64,000 nucleotides of DNA from JAFAHD01 sp035654355 (GCA_035654355.1 DASRXC010000078.1:22119-86118), one strand, 5' to 3'; positions 9,834 through 18,481 are shown, counted from the first letter of the stretch. Numbers and translations: made by a program. Notes: a model not told the origin generated them from the letters alone.

Positions 9834-10385
9834 TCAGCGCGGCCAATCGGCCCAGGGGTTGATCGCTTGCCTTACTTCGTTTAGCGCGCGCCGCTGCGCG
9901 TAATCTCCTGGCTTGCTCGCTTCGGCGTATAGTCGATCGAGCAGAGCATTTCGGAGTTCGTCTTTCCCGCGGCCTGCTGGGGCCGCTAGCCACTCTTCGA
10001 CTGCAGGCCGCAACCATTCGGAGGCGGTCTTATCCGATGCCTCAACGTTCGCAAGCGCCGCATCGAGTCGAGCTGGGTCAAGTGGTCCTTCGCCTCGGGT
10101 TTGTAAAAGCGAAAACGCTGACGCTTCGGCCGATGGTTGCTGCCCTCGCATCCGCGCGATCACGAATCCAAGCGAACCGAAGGTCATGAACGCAACAAAT
10201 CCGGCCTGGATAAAGCCCGAGATCACGAGGACGATAATCAACACTTTTGCGGCTACGACTCGAATGTCCGCAGGTAGCAAGACCGACATCAAGAGCAGCA
10301 CGATGATGATCACGTTGATCGCGCCCAGCACTACGGGTATCCAGACGAGCCCTCCCGCTGCCCGCAACTGCTTCTGTGGAATCAT
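9834..10385 (-). CDS. Small membrane protein of unknown function
   Basis: 183 residues. Two hydrophobic segments lie near residues 14-36 and 42-72 (GLVWIPVVLGAINVIIIVLL; AKVLIIVLVISGFIQAGFVA), followed by a soluble helical C-terminal half of about 110 residues rich in Ala and Leu. I do not recognise a family. The start is the ATG at 10385, which overlaps the stop of the upstream gene as ATGA, so the two are translationally coupled; the longer frame from 10406 would lie inside that gene. It ends 2 bp from the convergent alkyltransferase gene. Confidence 0.72.
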   Translation of the reverse strand: MIPQKQLRAAGGLVWIPVVLGAINVIIIVLLLMSVLLPADIRVVAAKVLIIVLVISGFIQAGFVAFMTFGSLGFVIARMRGQQPSAEASAFSLLQTRGEGPLDPARLDAALANVEASDKTASEWLRPAVEEWLAAPAGRGKDELRNALLDRLYAEASKPGDYAQRRALNEVRQAINPWADWPR

Positions 10386-10792
10386 GACGTTCGCGCTTCG
10401 AGCCACGCGCCGGACTTGATCAGCGAGCTTGTTGCGATGGATTTGTTATACACGTAGCACCACGTCGCGACGTCGTCGCCGCTCGCATCAAGACGCGTGT
10501 GCATGATGACGCGCAAATATTCGCTGCCGTCTGGATTCAGCGGATCGTATTGCTCGACTTCGTCGAGCACCTCCAACGCGACCGCGATGTCGTCGAAGCG
10601 AAAGACCTCGCCGTGCACGCTTCCTGTCCCTTCGACCAGGCCAGGGTACTGCCCGAGCGAGTACAGTAAACCGCTTACGGTCGCATCGCCGATGAATACG
10701 CCCAGCGACATGTGATGATGAAGACTGAATCCGCGTTTGAGCAGACCGTAGACGAAGACGAGGTCGGTCGCGTCGCTGGGCTGCGCAGCCAA
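10382..10792 (-). CDS. Gamma-glutamylcyclotransferase/AIG2-like family protein
   Basis: 136 residues. The start LVFVYGLLKRGFSLHHHM matches the YGxL signature of the GGCT/AIG2 fold, and E in VLDEVEQYDPLNP is placed like the catalytic or near-catalytic acid with the usual LDxxExYxP...Y.R pattern (SEYLRVIM). Family members cyclise or cleave gamma-glutamyl amines; which compound is used here cannot be read from the sequence. It is the first gene of a two-gene coupled unit with the small membrane protein and diverges from the ABC exporter operon; the two starts are only about 65 bp apart. Confidence 0.85.
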   Translation of the reverse strand: MAAQPSDATDLVFVYGLLKRGFSLHHHMSLGVFIGDATVSGLLYSLGQYPGLVEGTGSVHGEVFRFDDIAVALEVLDEVEQYDPLNPDGSEYLRVIMHTRLDASGDDVATWCYVYNKSIATSSLIKSGAWLEARTS

Positions 10793-10857
10793 GGAAGCAC
10801 CCCCGTGTGCACGAAGTCATCGCTACCTGCTACGAACCAAACCCACCCGCCTGCACT

Positions 10858-11913
10858 ATGATCATCAGCGCCGACCGGCTCACGAAGCAATTCAAGACAT
10901 TACGCCGCAAAGAAGGCCCGCTTGGGGCTGTCGCGACGTTGTTCTCGCGCGACTACGATGTGAAAGACGCCGTGCGCGATGTGAGTTTTCAACTGGACGC
11001 AGGCGAATTGGTGGGCTACATCGGGCCCAACGGCGCAGGCAAATCGACCACGATAAAGATGCTGACCGGCATCTTGGTGCCGTCCAGCGGCACCTGCACT
11101 GTCAACGGCATCGTGCCGTGGGCCGACCGTCAAGGCAACGGCCGGCAGATCGGCGTCGTCTTCGGCCAGCGTACGCAATTGTACTGGGACTTGCCGCTCT
11201 TGGAGTCGTTCCAGTTGCTGCGCGCGATCTACAACATCCCGGCAGCGACCTACGAACGCAACCTGCGCGAATTCACCGAGTTGCTCGCGCTCGACGAGTT
11301 CATGCATACGCCGGTGCGCCAGCTGAGCCTTGGCCAGCGCATGCGCGGTGATTTCGCGGCAGCGATGCTCCATGAACCGAAGGTCGTGTTCCTCGATGAG
11401 CCGACGATCGGCCTCGACGTCGTCGCGAAGGAGAACATCCGCCAGTTCATCGCGCGCGTCAACCGCGATCGCGGCACGACGTTCATCTTGACCACGCACG
11501 ATCTTGCCGACATCGAAAAGCTGTGCGCGCGCATTATCCTCATCGACCACGGGCGCAAGCTTTACGACGGCAGCGTCGAGACGATCAAAGGGCGCTACGG
11601 GCGCAATCGTACGCTCACCGCCGATCTCAACTGCGAGAGCTGCGACGACGTGAGCATCACCGTTCCCGGCGCCAAGGTCGTCGAACGCGAGGGGCCGCGC
11701 ATCGTGATCGAGTTCGACCGCGACGCGGTGCGCGCCGACGAGCTCGTCGTACAGCTGGCTCACCACTACGAACTCAAAGACGTGACGATCGCCGAGCCGC
11801 CGCTCGAATCGATCATCCGTGACATCTACCAGCATGGTTTCGGCGATACCGGCATTCCGTCTGCCGTCGGCGACGGTCTGCTCGTATCCGCCGATGTGGA
11901 GACCGTTTCATGA
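10858..11913 (+). CDS. ABC exporter ATP-binding protein (partner of ABC-2/DUF990 permeases)
   Basis: 351 residues. All ABC ATPase motifs are present: Walker A GPNGAGKST, Q-loop region VVFGQRTQLYWDLP, signature LSLGQRMRG, Walker B VVFLDEPTIGLD and the switch histidine in LTTHDLADI. The GQRTQL and SLGQRMRGD forms are typical of the ATPases paired with DUF990-type ABC-2 permeases. A C-terminal regulatory domain follows from about residue 245. It would power export through the two permeases downstream. I favour the ATG at 10858, which starts just before the first strand of the domain; a GTG at 10807 is in frame. No clear ribosome site precedes either. Its stop overlaps the next start as ATGA. Confidence 0.92.
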   Translation: MIISADRLTKQFKTLRRKEGPLGAVATLFSRDYDVKDAVRDVSFQLDAGELVGYIGPNGAGKSTTIKMLTGILVPSSGTCTVNGIVPWADRQGNGRQIGVVFGQRTQLYWDLPLLESFQLLRAIYNIPAATYERNLREFTELLALDEFMHTPVRQLSLGQRMRGDFAAAMLHEPKVVFLDEPTIGLDVVAKENIRQFIARVNRDRGTTFILTTHDLADIEKLCARIILIDHGRKLYDGSVETIKGRYGRNRTLTADLNCESCDDVSITVPGAKVVEREGPRIVIEFDRDAVRADELVVQLAHHYELKDVTIAEPPLESIIRDIYQHGFGDTGIPSAVGDGLLVSADVETVS

Positions 11914-13043
11914 TTCGCGCCCTGCTAATCCGGGGAAGTCTGCTCGCGGTCGGGCTCGCGCTCGCTGCAGCGCTGCCTGCCTCGGGCGCCGCCGAAGTCG
12001 GTTCTGACACCGGTGTCGTCGTCGATCTCAATAAGGGCGTTTGGGTGCACGGACCCGATTTGCCGTCAGCACGGCAAGACGCCGCAGTCGCGGTGATGGA
12101 CGGGCGCATCTACCTGGTCGGCGGCTTCGGTCCGCACGACGAGCAGATGGCGACGCTGCTCGTGCTCGAGCCGACATTTCCATCGGCGCAAGCCAATCCG
12201 GGAGTCGCCGGTCCGATCGTGTCGCATCCCGGCGAGTGGCGGCTCGCGTCGACGATTCCGGAAACCGTCGATCACGCTGCCGCGGCAGGACTTGGCGACT
12301 ATCTCTATGTCGCGGGCGGGCGCATCGAAAATCTCGTGACCAACAAGTTCTGGCGCTACGACCCGATCGAAGATACGTGGACCGAGTTGCCCTCGTTGCC
12401 ATTCCCGCGTTATAGCCCGATGATGCAGGCGGTCAACGGCAAGCTCTATGTGCTCGGCGGCCAGTCCTCGCACGGCAACGACGAGACGAGCATGTTCATC
12501 TTCGATCCTGCGACCAACACCTGGCGCACTGAAGAATACGTGCTGGGCGACGCGCGCTTCTTGGCCGCGTCGGTCGTGATCAATAACAAGATCTACGTCG
12601 TCGGCGGACGAGACCGCGATCAAGTCAGCCTGCGCGCGTGCGATGTGTACGACCCCGCGCGCGATCGCTGGGGCGCGTGCAGCAACATGCACGTCGGCCG
12701 CAGCGACTTCGGTCTAGCCGCGGTGAACGGCCGGATCATGGCGATCGGCGGTGAGAATCTCGCAGGCTCTGGGCAGGATCAAACGGCAGCGATCACGTTT
12801 GAAGGCGATCTACGACGCACGGTCACTCAGACGACAGAGATCTCGATGAACACCGGCACCGGCTGGATCAGCGGTCCGTGGATGCCAAGTCCGCGCCATG
12901 GCATGGCTGTGGCGGCGCTCGGCAATCAGATCTGGGTGATCGGTGGCGCTCCGTACGAAGGTACGGCGCCGATGAGCTCCGTGCTTCGCTTCGTCAGCCC
13001 AGTCACGCAGATCAAGTTCCAAAAGGGACGCGTTCAGCCCTGA
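11910..13043 (+). CDS. Secreted six-bladed Kelch beta-propeller protein
   Basis: 377 residues. A signal peptide occupies about residues 1-28 (RALLIRGSLLAVGLALAAALPASG). Six Kelch repeats follow, each with a hydrophobic strand and a double glycine: YLVGGF, YVAGGR, YVLGGQ, YVVGGR, MAIGGE and WVIGGA, which fits one closed six-bladed propeller. No catalytic residues of galactose oxidase type are evident, so a binding role is more likely. Its position is the odd part: it is coupled by ATGA to the ATPase and overlaps the first permease, so it is made with the transporter and is exported to the side where the cargo arrives. Confidence 0.88.
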   Translation: MIRALLIRGSLLAVGLALAAALPASGAAEVGSDTGVVVDLNKGVWVHGPDLPSARQDAAVAVMDGRIYLVGGFGPHDEQMATLLVLEPTFPSAQANPGVAGPIVSHPGEWRLASTIPETVDHAAAAGLGDYLYVAGGRIENLVTNKFWRYDPIEDTWTELPSLPFPRYSPMMQAVNGKLYVLGGQSSHGNDETSMFIFDPATNTWRTEEYVLGDARFLAASVVINNKIYVVGGRDRDQVSLRACDVYDPARDRWGACSNMHVGRSDFGLAAVNGRIMAIGGENLAGSGQDQTAAITFEGDLRRTVTQTTEISMNTGTGWISGPWMPSPRHGMAVAALGNQIWVIGGAPYEGTAPMSSVLRFVSPVTQIKFQKGRVQP

Positions 13044-13852
13044 TCAACTGGGGCGCATACGCGGAATTCGCGAAGCGCGCGTTCTCGCGAGAGGCGACCT
13101 ATCGCGAAGAGGTCTTCACGCACATCGGCTCGGTCGCGTTGCGCGTCTACCTTTATTACGCGCTGTGGAGCGCGCTGTACGCGAATAACGGCCCGACGCA
13201 GGGTTTCTCGTTCAACGACATCATCACGTATTCGGTGCTGGCGCTTCTGGTCGGGCTGATCTACAACGCGAATGGCCCGTACGTCGTACGCGAGAAGATC
13301 CGCGAGGGCAACATCGCTATCGATTTGATGCGCCCGATCAGCGTGCCGCTTTACGTCTTCGCCGATACCCTGGGCCAAGCCGGCTTCGCGCTTGCGCAGA
13401 TCGCGATCGCCCTGCCGATCGCCGTCGGCTTGCTCGCATTGACCGGCACGCATCTGGTCTTGCCTCCGTCGCCACTGCTTGCGCTCGCCTTCGTCCTCAG
13501 CGTCGCGCTCGGCTTCCTCGTCAATTTCTTCCTCGACCTGCTCATGGCGACGATCACTTTTTGGACGATGGAGATCTTCGGTTTCCAGCTCATGGTGCAG
13601 TTCATCACGTCGCTGCTCGCGGGCGCGGTGGTGCCGCTGCAGTTCTTCCCCTCTGAGGTGACGGCGATCGCGCAAGCATCGCCCTTCGCGGCGATCTACA
13701 ACGCGCCGCTGTCGATCTATCTCGGTAAGTATCAAGGACCGGAGTTGCTGTCGACGCTTGCGTTGCAGGCGGTGTGGGTCGTGGTCTTCGGCGCCGGCGC
13801 GCTCGCGTTGTGGCGCGTCGGTGAGCGTCGCGTGGTGGTGCAGGGTGGCTAG
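13040..13852 (+). CDS. ABC-2 type permease, DUF990 family, first subunit (non-standard start)
   Basis: About 270 residues with six predicted membrane segments and the DUF990 pattern EGNIAIDLMRPISVPLYVFA (a conserved RP...P.Y loop). It forms the channel half of the exporter with the next gene. No ATG, GTG or TTG lies at the expected N-terminus; the frame only has a CTG at 13040, overlapping the Kelch stop, then ATC. An AGGG lies at 13024-13027. An ATG at 12878 is in frame but adds 54 residues that are a shadow of the Kelch gene. The start is therefore uncertain: CTG initiation, or an assembly error. Confidence 0.85.
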   Translation: MINWGAYAEFAKRAFSREATYREEVFTHIGSVALRVYLYYALWSALYANNGPTQGFSFNDIITYSVLALLVGLIYNANGPYVVREKIREGNIAIDLMRPISVPLYVFADTLGQAGFALAQIAIALPIAVGLLALTGTHLVLPPSPLLALAFVLSVALGFLVNFFLDLLMATITFWTMEIFGFQLMVQFITSLLAGAVVPLQFFPSEVTAIAQASPFAAIYNAPLSIYLGKYQGPELLSTLALQAVWVVVFGAGALALWRVGERRVVVQGG

Positions 13853-14660
13853 TCTCGCACCGTACTGGCGCACCTATGCGGAATTCTGGCGACTTAACTT
13901 CCTGACGCTGGCGGAATACCGCGCCAATTTCTTCGTCTGGCTGGTCTTCACGCTCGTGCTGCATGGCTCGGCGATCCTGACGATCTGGCTGACGATGAAC
14001 CGCTTCCCGATCATGAACGGCTGGACGTGGGAGCAAGTCGTCTTTCTGTACGCGCTCTACTGGCTCGCCTCGTCGCTCAACGGCACGCTGTTCTTCACGA
14101 TCGGCGACGTGCCGTGGCACATCCGCGAAGGGCGCTTCGACCGCTTCATGGTGCGCCCGCTCGACCCGCTCTTCCAAGTGATCTCGCAGCCCGGACAGAT
14201 CTGGCCGGACGAGCTGATCGTCGCGCTGATCTTCTTCGCGATCGTGCAAGGCATCGTGCACCTGCAGTGGACGTTTGCAGTCGCGGGTCTGCTGCTCGGG
14301 GCGATGGTCGGCGGCGCCTTTATCGACTTCGCGATTCAGCTCGCGGTCGCAACGCTCGCATTTTGGGTGGTGCGCCTCGACACGCTGCGCTGGGTCGTGA
14401 TGTCGCTGGAAACCGACTTCACTCGCTACCCGCTGTCCATCTACAACCGGGTCGTCCGCTTCACGCTCTCGTTCGTGTTTCCGTTCGCGTTCATCAATTA
14501 TTTCCCGGCGGCAACCGTGCTGCACAAGTCCGGGCAGCTTGGATACGCCGTCAATCCGCTGCTGGGGTGGCTCACGCCGCTCGTTGGCGCGCTCTGGTTC
14601 GCGGCGGCATATCTGTTCTGGCGACGCGGCCTCGACCACCATCAAAGCACCGGCTCCTAA
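13845..14660 (+). CDS. ABC-2 type permease, DUF990 family, second subunit
   Basis: 271 residues with about six membrane segments and the same DUF990 loop as its partner (REGRFDRFMVRPLDPLFQVI). Permeases of this family occur as pairs with one ATPase, and the first residues of both subunits here are related (WGAYAEFAKRAF versus WRTYAEFWRLNF), pointing to an old duplication. Start GTG at 13845 overlaps the previous gene by 8 bp. The two subunits and the ATPase make a complete export system; the cargo is unknown. Confidence 0.9.
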   Translation: MASLAPYWRTYAEFWRLNFLTLAEYRANFFVWLVFTLVLHGSAILTIWLTMNRFPIMNGWTWEQVVFLYALYWLASSLNGTLFFTIGDVPWHIREGRFDRFMVRPLDPLFQVISQPGQIWPDELIVALIFFAIVQGIVHLQWTFAVAGLLLGAMVGGAFIDFAIQLAVATLAFWVVRLDTLRWVVMSLETDFTRYPLSIYNRVVRFTLSFVFPFAFINYFPAATVLHKSGQLGYAVNPLLGWLTPLVGALWFAAAYLFWRRGLDHHQSTGS

Positions 14661-14677
14661 GAAAGGCGCATCCGACA

Positions 14678-15490
14678 ATGGGCGACATCTACAGCGCATT
14701 CACCGGTTCGATCCCGGATAATTACGATCGCTTCTTGGTGCCGCTGATCTTCGAACCGTATGCTGCAGACATCGTCGCTCGATTGCGCCGCAAACCTCAG
14801 ATGCGCGTGCTCGAGCTCGCGTGCGGCACCGGCATCGTCACGCGCAAGCTGGCGCAAGCGCTCGGCCCCGACGATCGCCTCACAGCAAGCGACCTCAATC
14901 AGGCGATGATCGATATCGCGCGCGAAAAACTGCATCGAGACGAGCGCATCAGCTGGCAGGCGATCGACGCGACGGAGCTGCCCTTCGACGACGGCCGGTT
15001 CGACGCGATCGTGTGCCAGTTCGGTTGCATGTTCTTCCCGGATCGCGCGCGAGCGCTGCGCGAAGCGCACCGCGTCCTAAGCCCCGGAGGCCAGCTCGTG
15101 TTCAACGTATGGGACCGCATTACGCTCTGTCCGGTATTCGCTGCGGCCGACCATGAGATACGCGCATCGTTCCCCGAAGATCCGCCCCATTTCTACGACA
15201 TACCATTCGGCCTCGCTGATCGCGAGCCGATCGAGGAGCTCGTGCGCAGCGCCGGCTTTGACGACGTAACGCTGCAGACGGTGCGGCTCTCGGGTGCGAG
15301 CTTACCGGCGCGCGACATCGCGGCCGGCATCGTGCGCGGCGGACCGTGGATCACGGAGATCGAGCAGCGCGGCGGCGATGGGAATGCGGTCGTCGAGCGG
15401 GTGGCCGCGAAGCTTGAAGCGCTGTTCGGCGAGGAGTCGGAATCGCCGATGAGCGCGATCGTCTACGAAGCGAGGAAAGCTACGCGGTGA
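14678..15490 (+). CDS. Class I SAM-dependent methyltransferase (UbiE-like)
   Basis: 270 residues. Motif I VLELACGTGIVTRKLA, the acidic loop SDLNQAMIDIA, motif II ATELPFDDGRFDAIVCQFG and post-motif LREAHRVLSPGGQLVFNVWD place it with UbiE/Methyltransf_11 enzymes, which methylate small molecules or quinone-type rings. The substrate is not readable. ATG at 14678 is preceded by AAGAAAGG at 14660-14667. It starts 17 bp after the second permease, so it may be part of the exporter operon and could modify the cargo, which is inference. Its last 11 bp overlap a minus-strand zinc-ribbon gene. Confidence 0.88.
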   Translation: MGDIYSAFTGSIPDNYDRFLVPLIFEPYAADIVARLRRKPQMRVLELACGTGIVTRKLAQALGPDDRLTASDLNQAMIDIAREKLHRDERISWQAIDATELPFDDGRFDAIVCQFGCMFFPDRARALREAHRVLSPGGQLVFNVWDRITLCPVFAAADHEIRASFPEDPPHFYDIPFGLADREPIEELVRSAGFDDVTLQTVRLSGASLPARDIAAGIVRGGPWITEIEQRGGDGNAVVERVAAKLEALFGEESESPMSAIVYEARKATR

Positions 15491-15686
15491 AGCGGTCCAT
15501 CAAACGGCGGAAGTAGCTTTGTTTCGGCGACTCGCCGTGGTGCGGCCATAAGGTCAGGCCGCACATGAAGCAGGCGAACTCGCTTTCGCTGTATCCGAGG
15601 ATAGGGTAAGCATACAGCCGCCGCTCCATGCCGGGCGCGCGGCATTTCGGACAGGTGTGCAGTGCGATGGCGAGGTCGGCGATCAC
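15480..15686 (-). CDS. Small zinc-ribbon protein
   Basis: 68 residues. Two CxxC knuckles (CPKC at residues 12-15 and CFMCG near 39-42) make a clear zinc ribbon; the C-terminus is basic and aromatic (YFRRLMDRF). I do not recognise a specific family. It is convergent with the methyltransferase gene with an 11-bp overlap and stands alone on the minus strand. The function could be nucleic-acid or protein binding; nothing in the context decides. Confidence 0.7.
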   Translation of the reverse strand: MIADLAIALHTCPKCRAPGMERRLYAYPILGYSESEFACFMCGLTLWPHHGESPKQSYFRRLMDRFTA

Positions 15687-15760
15687 GCCCGCACACTACC
15701 ATCGCATCGCCTTCGTTTCCTGTGCATGAGCCGCAGCCCAGCTCGAAGAACGACTGCGCA

Positions 15761-16183
15761 ATGGATCTGACCAAAAATTTCCCGCGCAGTCCGCGAGAAA
15801 AACTTGGCGGCGTGGCTATGCTCCCGCGCACGATCGACAAAGCGCGCGCGAAATTGACGGACGATCTCGGCGAATACATCTACGATTGCCCGATGGATCG
15901 CGCGCTCTTCGCTACGCTCGGCTGCGACGCCGACCAGTTCTTGGAAGCGGTGCGCGTCTCGCCGGCCGACGGCGACGTGCTCGGCCTCCTCGTGCAAGGC
16001 CGCATCCCGGATGACAAGCTGACCGCGCACAACGAGCGCATCGAGCAGTGGCACCCATCCTCGCCCGCAGGTTGGGAGCACTATAAAGAAGATCTTCTCA
16101 GGATCGCGAACAACGACCCGCGCGTCAAGTCGCGCACCGACCTCATCGATTTCGAAGAAGGGCGTTTCTCGCGCGCGAAGTGA
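15761..16183 (+). CDS. DUF5069 family protein
   Basis: 140 residues. The opening DLTKNFPRSPREKLGG, the early IDKARAKL helix and the closing DLIDFEEGR are features of DUF5069, a widespread helical protein family of unknown role. No catalytic motif is obvious. ATG at 15761 gives the family's usual N-terminus; the longer open frame from 15662 would overlap the zinc-ribbon promoter. The gene ends 4 bp before tnaA and is in the same direction, so it probably shares the tryptophanase transcript. Confidence 0.83.
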   Translation: MDLTKNFPRSPREKLGGVAMLPRTIDKARAKLTDDLGEYIYDCPMDRALFATLGCDADQFLEAVRVSPADGDVLGLLVQGRIPDDKLTAHNERIEQWHPSSPAGWEHYKEDLLRIANNDPRVKSRTDLIDFEEGRFSRAK

Positions 16184-16187
16184 GCTC

Positions 16188-17597
16188 ATGACGTACCGCA
16201 CGATCATCGAGCCCTTCCGCATCAAGACCGTCGAGCCGATCAAGATGACGACTCGCGCGCAGCGCGAGCGCCTGCTCGAAGCCGCCGGCTACAACCCATT
16301 CCTGTTGCCTGCGCGCGACGTGATCATCGATCTGCTGACCGACAGCGGCACCGGCGCGATGAGCGCGGAGCAATGGTCAGCGCTGATGCGCGGCGACGAA
16401 TCGTATGCCGGCGCGCAGTCCTACTACCGTTTCGCGGATACTGTGCGCGAGGTCTTCGGCTTCACGCACGTGCTGCCGACGCACCAAGGGCGCGCCGCCG
16501 AGCGCATCCTCTTCTCAACCGTGTGCAAGCCCGGCGATGTCGTGCCCAACAACACGCATTTCGATACGACACGCGCCAACATCGAGGCGACCGGCGCCGA
16601 AGCGCTCGACATCCCGATCGCGCAGGCGCTCGAGCCGGCGACTATCCACCCCTTCAAGGGCGACATGGACGTCGCGGCGCTTGAAGCGCTCATCGAACGG
16701 GTTGGCGTTTCGCGCATCCCGCTCGTCATGCTGACCATCACGAACAATTCTGGCGGCGGGCAACCGGTCTCGATGGACAACGTGAAGCGCGTCAGCGCGG
16801 TGTGCCGCGCGCACGGTCTGCCGCTGTACATCGATGCGTGCCGGTTCGCGGAGAACTGCTGGTTCATCCGCGATCGCGAAGCGGGTTATTCCGAACGCAG
16901 CGTCGCGCAGATCGCGCACGAGCTTTTCTCGTACGCCGATGGCGCGACGATGTCGGCGAAGAAAGACGGGCTCGCGAACATCGGCGGATTCCTAGCGACC
17001 AACGATGATGCGTTGGCCAAGCAAGAAGAAACGCTCCTGATCCTCACTGAGGGATTTCCGACATACGGTGGTCTTGCCGGCCGCGACCTCGAGGCGATCG
17101 CCGTTGGGCTGCGCGAGGTGCTCGATCACGACTACCTGCGCTATCGCATCGTGTCGACCGCGTACCTCGGCACGCACCTCACCGGTGTCGGTGTGCCGAT
17201 CGTGCAGCCGCCCGGCGGCCACGCGATCTACGTCGATGCCGCGGCACTGCTGCCGCACATTCCGCGCACGCAGTTCCCGGGCCAGGCGCTGGTGGCCGAG
17301 CTGTATCTCGCGGGAGGCATCCGCGCGGTCGAGATCGGCTCGGTGATGTTCGGTAAAACCGACCCACAGACGGGCGAAGAGCGCCTTGCGCCGATGGAAC
17401 TCGTGCGCTTGGCGATCCCACGCCGCGTGTACACGCAAAGCCACATCGACTACGTCATCGAGGTGATGACCGACGTCTATGCTCGGCGCGAGAAGGTCTT
17501 CGGACTCGACTTGGTCTGGCAGGCGCCGCCCTTGCGACATTTCACGGCCAGGTTCGAGCCTGCTCGCACGCATGCGCACGCGGGAACGCGCCGCTAG
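16188..17597 (+). CDS. tnaA: Tryptophanase (L-tryptophan indole-lyase)
   Basis: 469 residues. PLP-dependent beta-eliminating lyase that splits tryptophan into indole, pyruvate and ammonia. The PLP lysine lies in MSAKKDG. The family also contains tyrosine phenol-lyase; three positions separate the two, and all read as tryptophanase here: Asp in HFDTTR (Thr in the phenol-lyase), Ile in VEIGSVMFG (Arg in the phenol-lyase) and His in LRHFTARF (Phe in the phenol-lyase). These assignments rest on remembered alignments of the E. coli and Citrobacter enzymes. No tnaC-type leader peptide precedes it; DUF5069 is 4 bp upstream. The last 11 residues (HAHAGTRR end) extend past the usual C-terminus. The stop overlaps the next GTG by 1 bp. 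Confidence 0.92.
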   Translation: MTYRTIIEPFRIKTVEPIKMTTRAQRERLLEAAGYNPFLLPARDVIIDLLTDSGTGAMSAEQWSALMRGDESYAGAQSYYRFADTVREVFGFTHVLPTHQGRAAERILFSTVCKPGDVVPNNTHFDTTRANIEATGAEALDIPIAQALEPATIHPFKGDMDVAALEALIERVGVSRIPLVMLTITNNSGGGQPVSMDNVKRVSAVCRAHGLPLYIDACRFAENCWFIRDREAGYSERSVAQIAHELFSYADGATMSAKKDGLANIGGFLATNDDALAKQEETLLILTEGFPTYGGLAGRDLEAIAVGLREVLDHDYLRYRIVSTAYLGTHLTGVGVPIVQPPGGHAIYVDAAALLPHIPRTQFPGQALVAELYLAGGIRAVEIGSVMFGKTDPQTGEERLAPMELVRLAIPRRVYTQSHIDYVIEVMTDVYARREKVFGLDLVWQAPPLRHFTARFEPARTHAHAGTRR

Positions 17598-18034
17598 TGC
17601 CGGTACGCGGCGTCGACCTGGCGACGATTCCCGAGCGGTTCCGCCGGCTCTTCACCGACAACCCGATCGTCGATTCCACCGAGATGGAAGTCGTCAGCTA
17701 TGGTGATGGCGAGTCCGTGCTGCGCTTTCCGTACAAGAAAGAATTCTCACAATACCAAGGCACGGTCCAAGGCGGCATCCAGGCCGCCTACGCCGACGCC
17801 GCCATGGCGGTCGCGGTCACGTCGCTGATGCCCGAAGGCGCCGATGTCGTCACCACCGACTTGCACATCCGCTTTCTGCGCACGATCACGTCGGGTCCGA
17901 TCATTGCCCGCGCGCTGATCACTCATCGGGGCAAGACGCTCATGGTCGGAGAGGCGACGGTCGAGCGCGAGGATGGCACCGTCTGCGCCCGAGTGACGGC
18001 GACCAATATGATCGTCAGACCGCGCGGCCTCTAG
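17597..18034 (+). CDS. PaaI-family hotdog thioesterase
   Basis: 145 residues. The hotdog core has the PaaI pattern: QGTVQGGIQAAYADAAMAVAV, where the HGG/QGG turn and the acidic residue on the central helix form the thioesterase site, then TTDLHIRFLRTI and GKTLMVGEATVERE. It hydrolyses an acyl- or aryl-CoA thioester; the substrate is unknown. The GTG start at 17597 overlaps the tnaA stop as TAGTG, so translation is probably coupled. It precedes a second hotdog gene joined by the same TAGTG overlap. Confidence 0.86.
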   Translation: MPVRGVDLATIPERFRRLFTDNPIVDSTEMEVVSYGDGESVLRFPYKKEFSQYQGTVQGGIQAAYADAAMAVAVTSLMPEGADVVTTDLHIRFLRTITSGPIIARALITHRGKTLMVGEATVEREDGTVCARVTATNMIVRPRGL

Positions 18035-18441
18035 TGCGTTTTCACATCGACGAGCCGGTGCGTTGGAGCGATGTCGATGCGGCCGGCGTGGTGTACTTCG
18101 GCGCGTTCGTACGCTTTTTCGAGATCGCTGAGGAGGAGCTGTTCCGCGCAGCCGGGGTGCCGTATGGGATCGTATTCGATCGCTTCGACATTTGGCTGCC
18201 GCGCGTGAAGTACTCGTGTGAATTCCGCGCGCCCGCGCGCCTCGGCGACACCATGCACGTCTGCGCACGCGTGTCGCGCGTCGGGGAAAAGTCGATCGCG
18301 CTCGAGTTCACCATCGACCGCCAAGACGGCGCGCGCGTCGCGGATTGCGAGATCGTGCTCGTCTGCGTCGATCGAAAGGACTGGAAAGCAAAGCCGATAC
18401 CCGATCGGTTGCGCGCCGCGCTTGCCCCGTTCATGGAATGA
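18034..18441 (+). CDS. YbgC/FadM-type acyl-CoA thioesterase (4HBT)
   Basis: 135 residues. WSDVDAAGVVYFGAFVRFFE is the 4-hydroxybenzoyl-CoA thioesterase signature, with the catalytic Asp in SDVDAAG followed by YFGAF. The rest of the hotdog fold is intact (YSCEFRAPARLGD, CEIVLVCVD). Substrate unknown; YbgC and FadM homologues act on short to long acyl-CoAs. GTG start overlaps the previous stop by 1 bp. Together with the PaaI gene and tryptophanase it forms a tight unit, which suggests disposal of CoA esters during amino acid breakdown, an inference from position only. Confidence 0.87.
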   Translation: MRFHIDEPVRWSDVDAAGVVYFGAFVRFFEIAEEELFRAAGVPYGIVFDRFDIWLPRVKYSCEFRAPARLGDTMHVCARVSRVGEKSIALEFTIDRQDGARVADCEIVLVCVDRKDWKAKPIPDRLRAALAPFME

Positions 18442-18481
18442 CGCGGCGAGCTCGTGACGTTGAAGCGGACGTTTGTCTGCG

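Noticed and set aside
13605..14699. 364-residue minus-strand open frame
   Set aside because: Antisense to the permease genes; Arg/Glu-rich mirror of hydrophobic codons.
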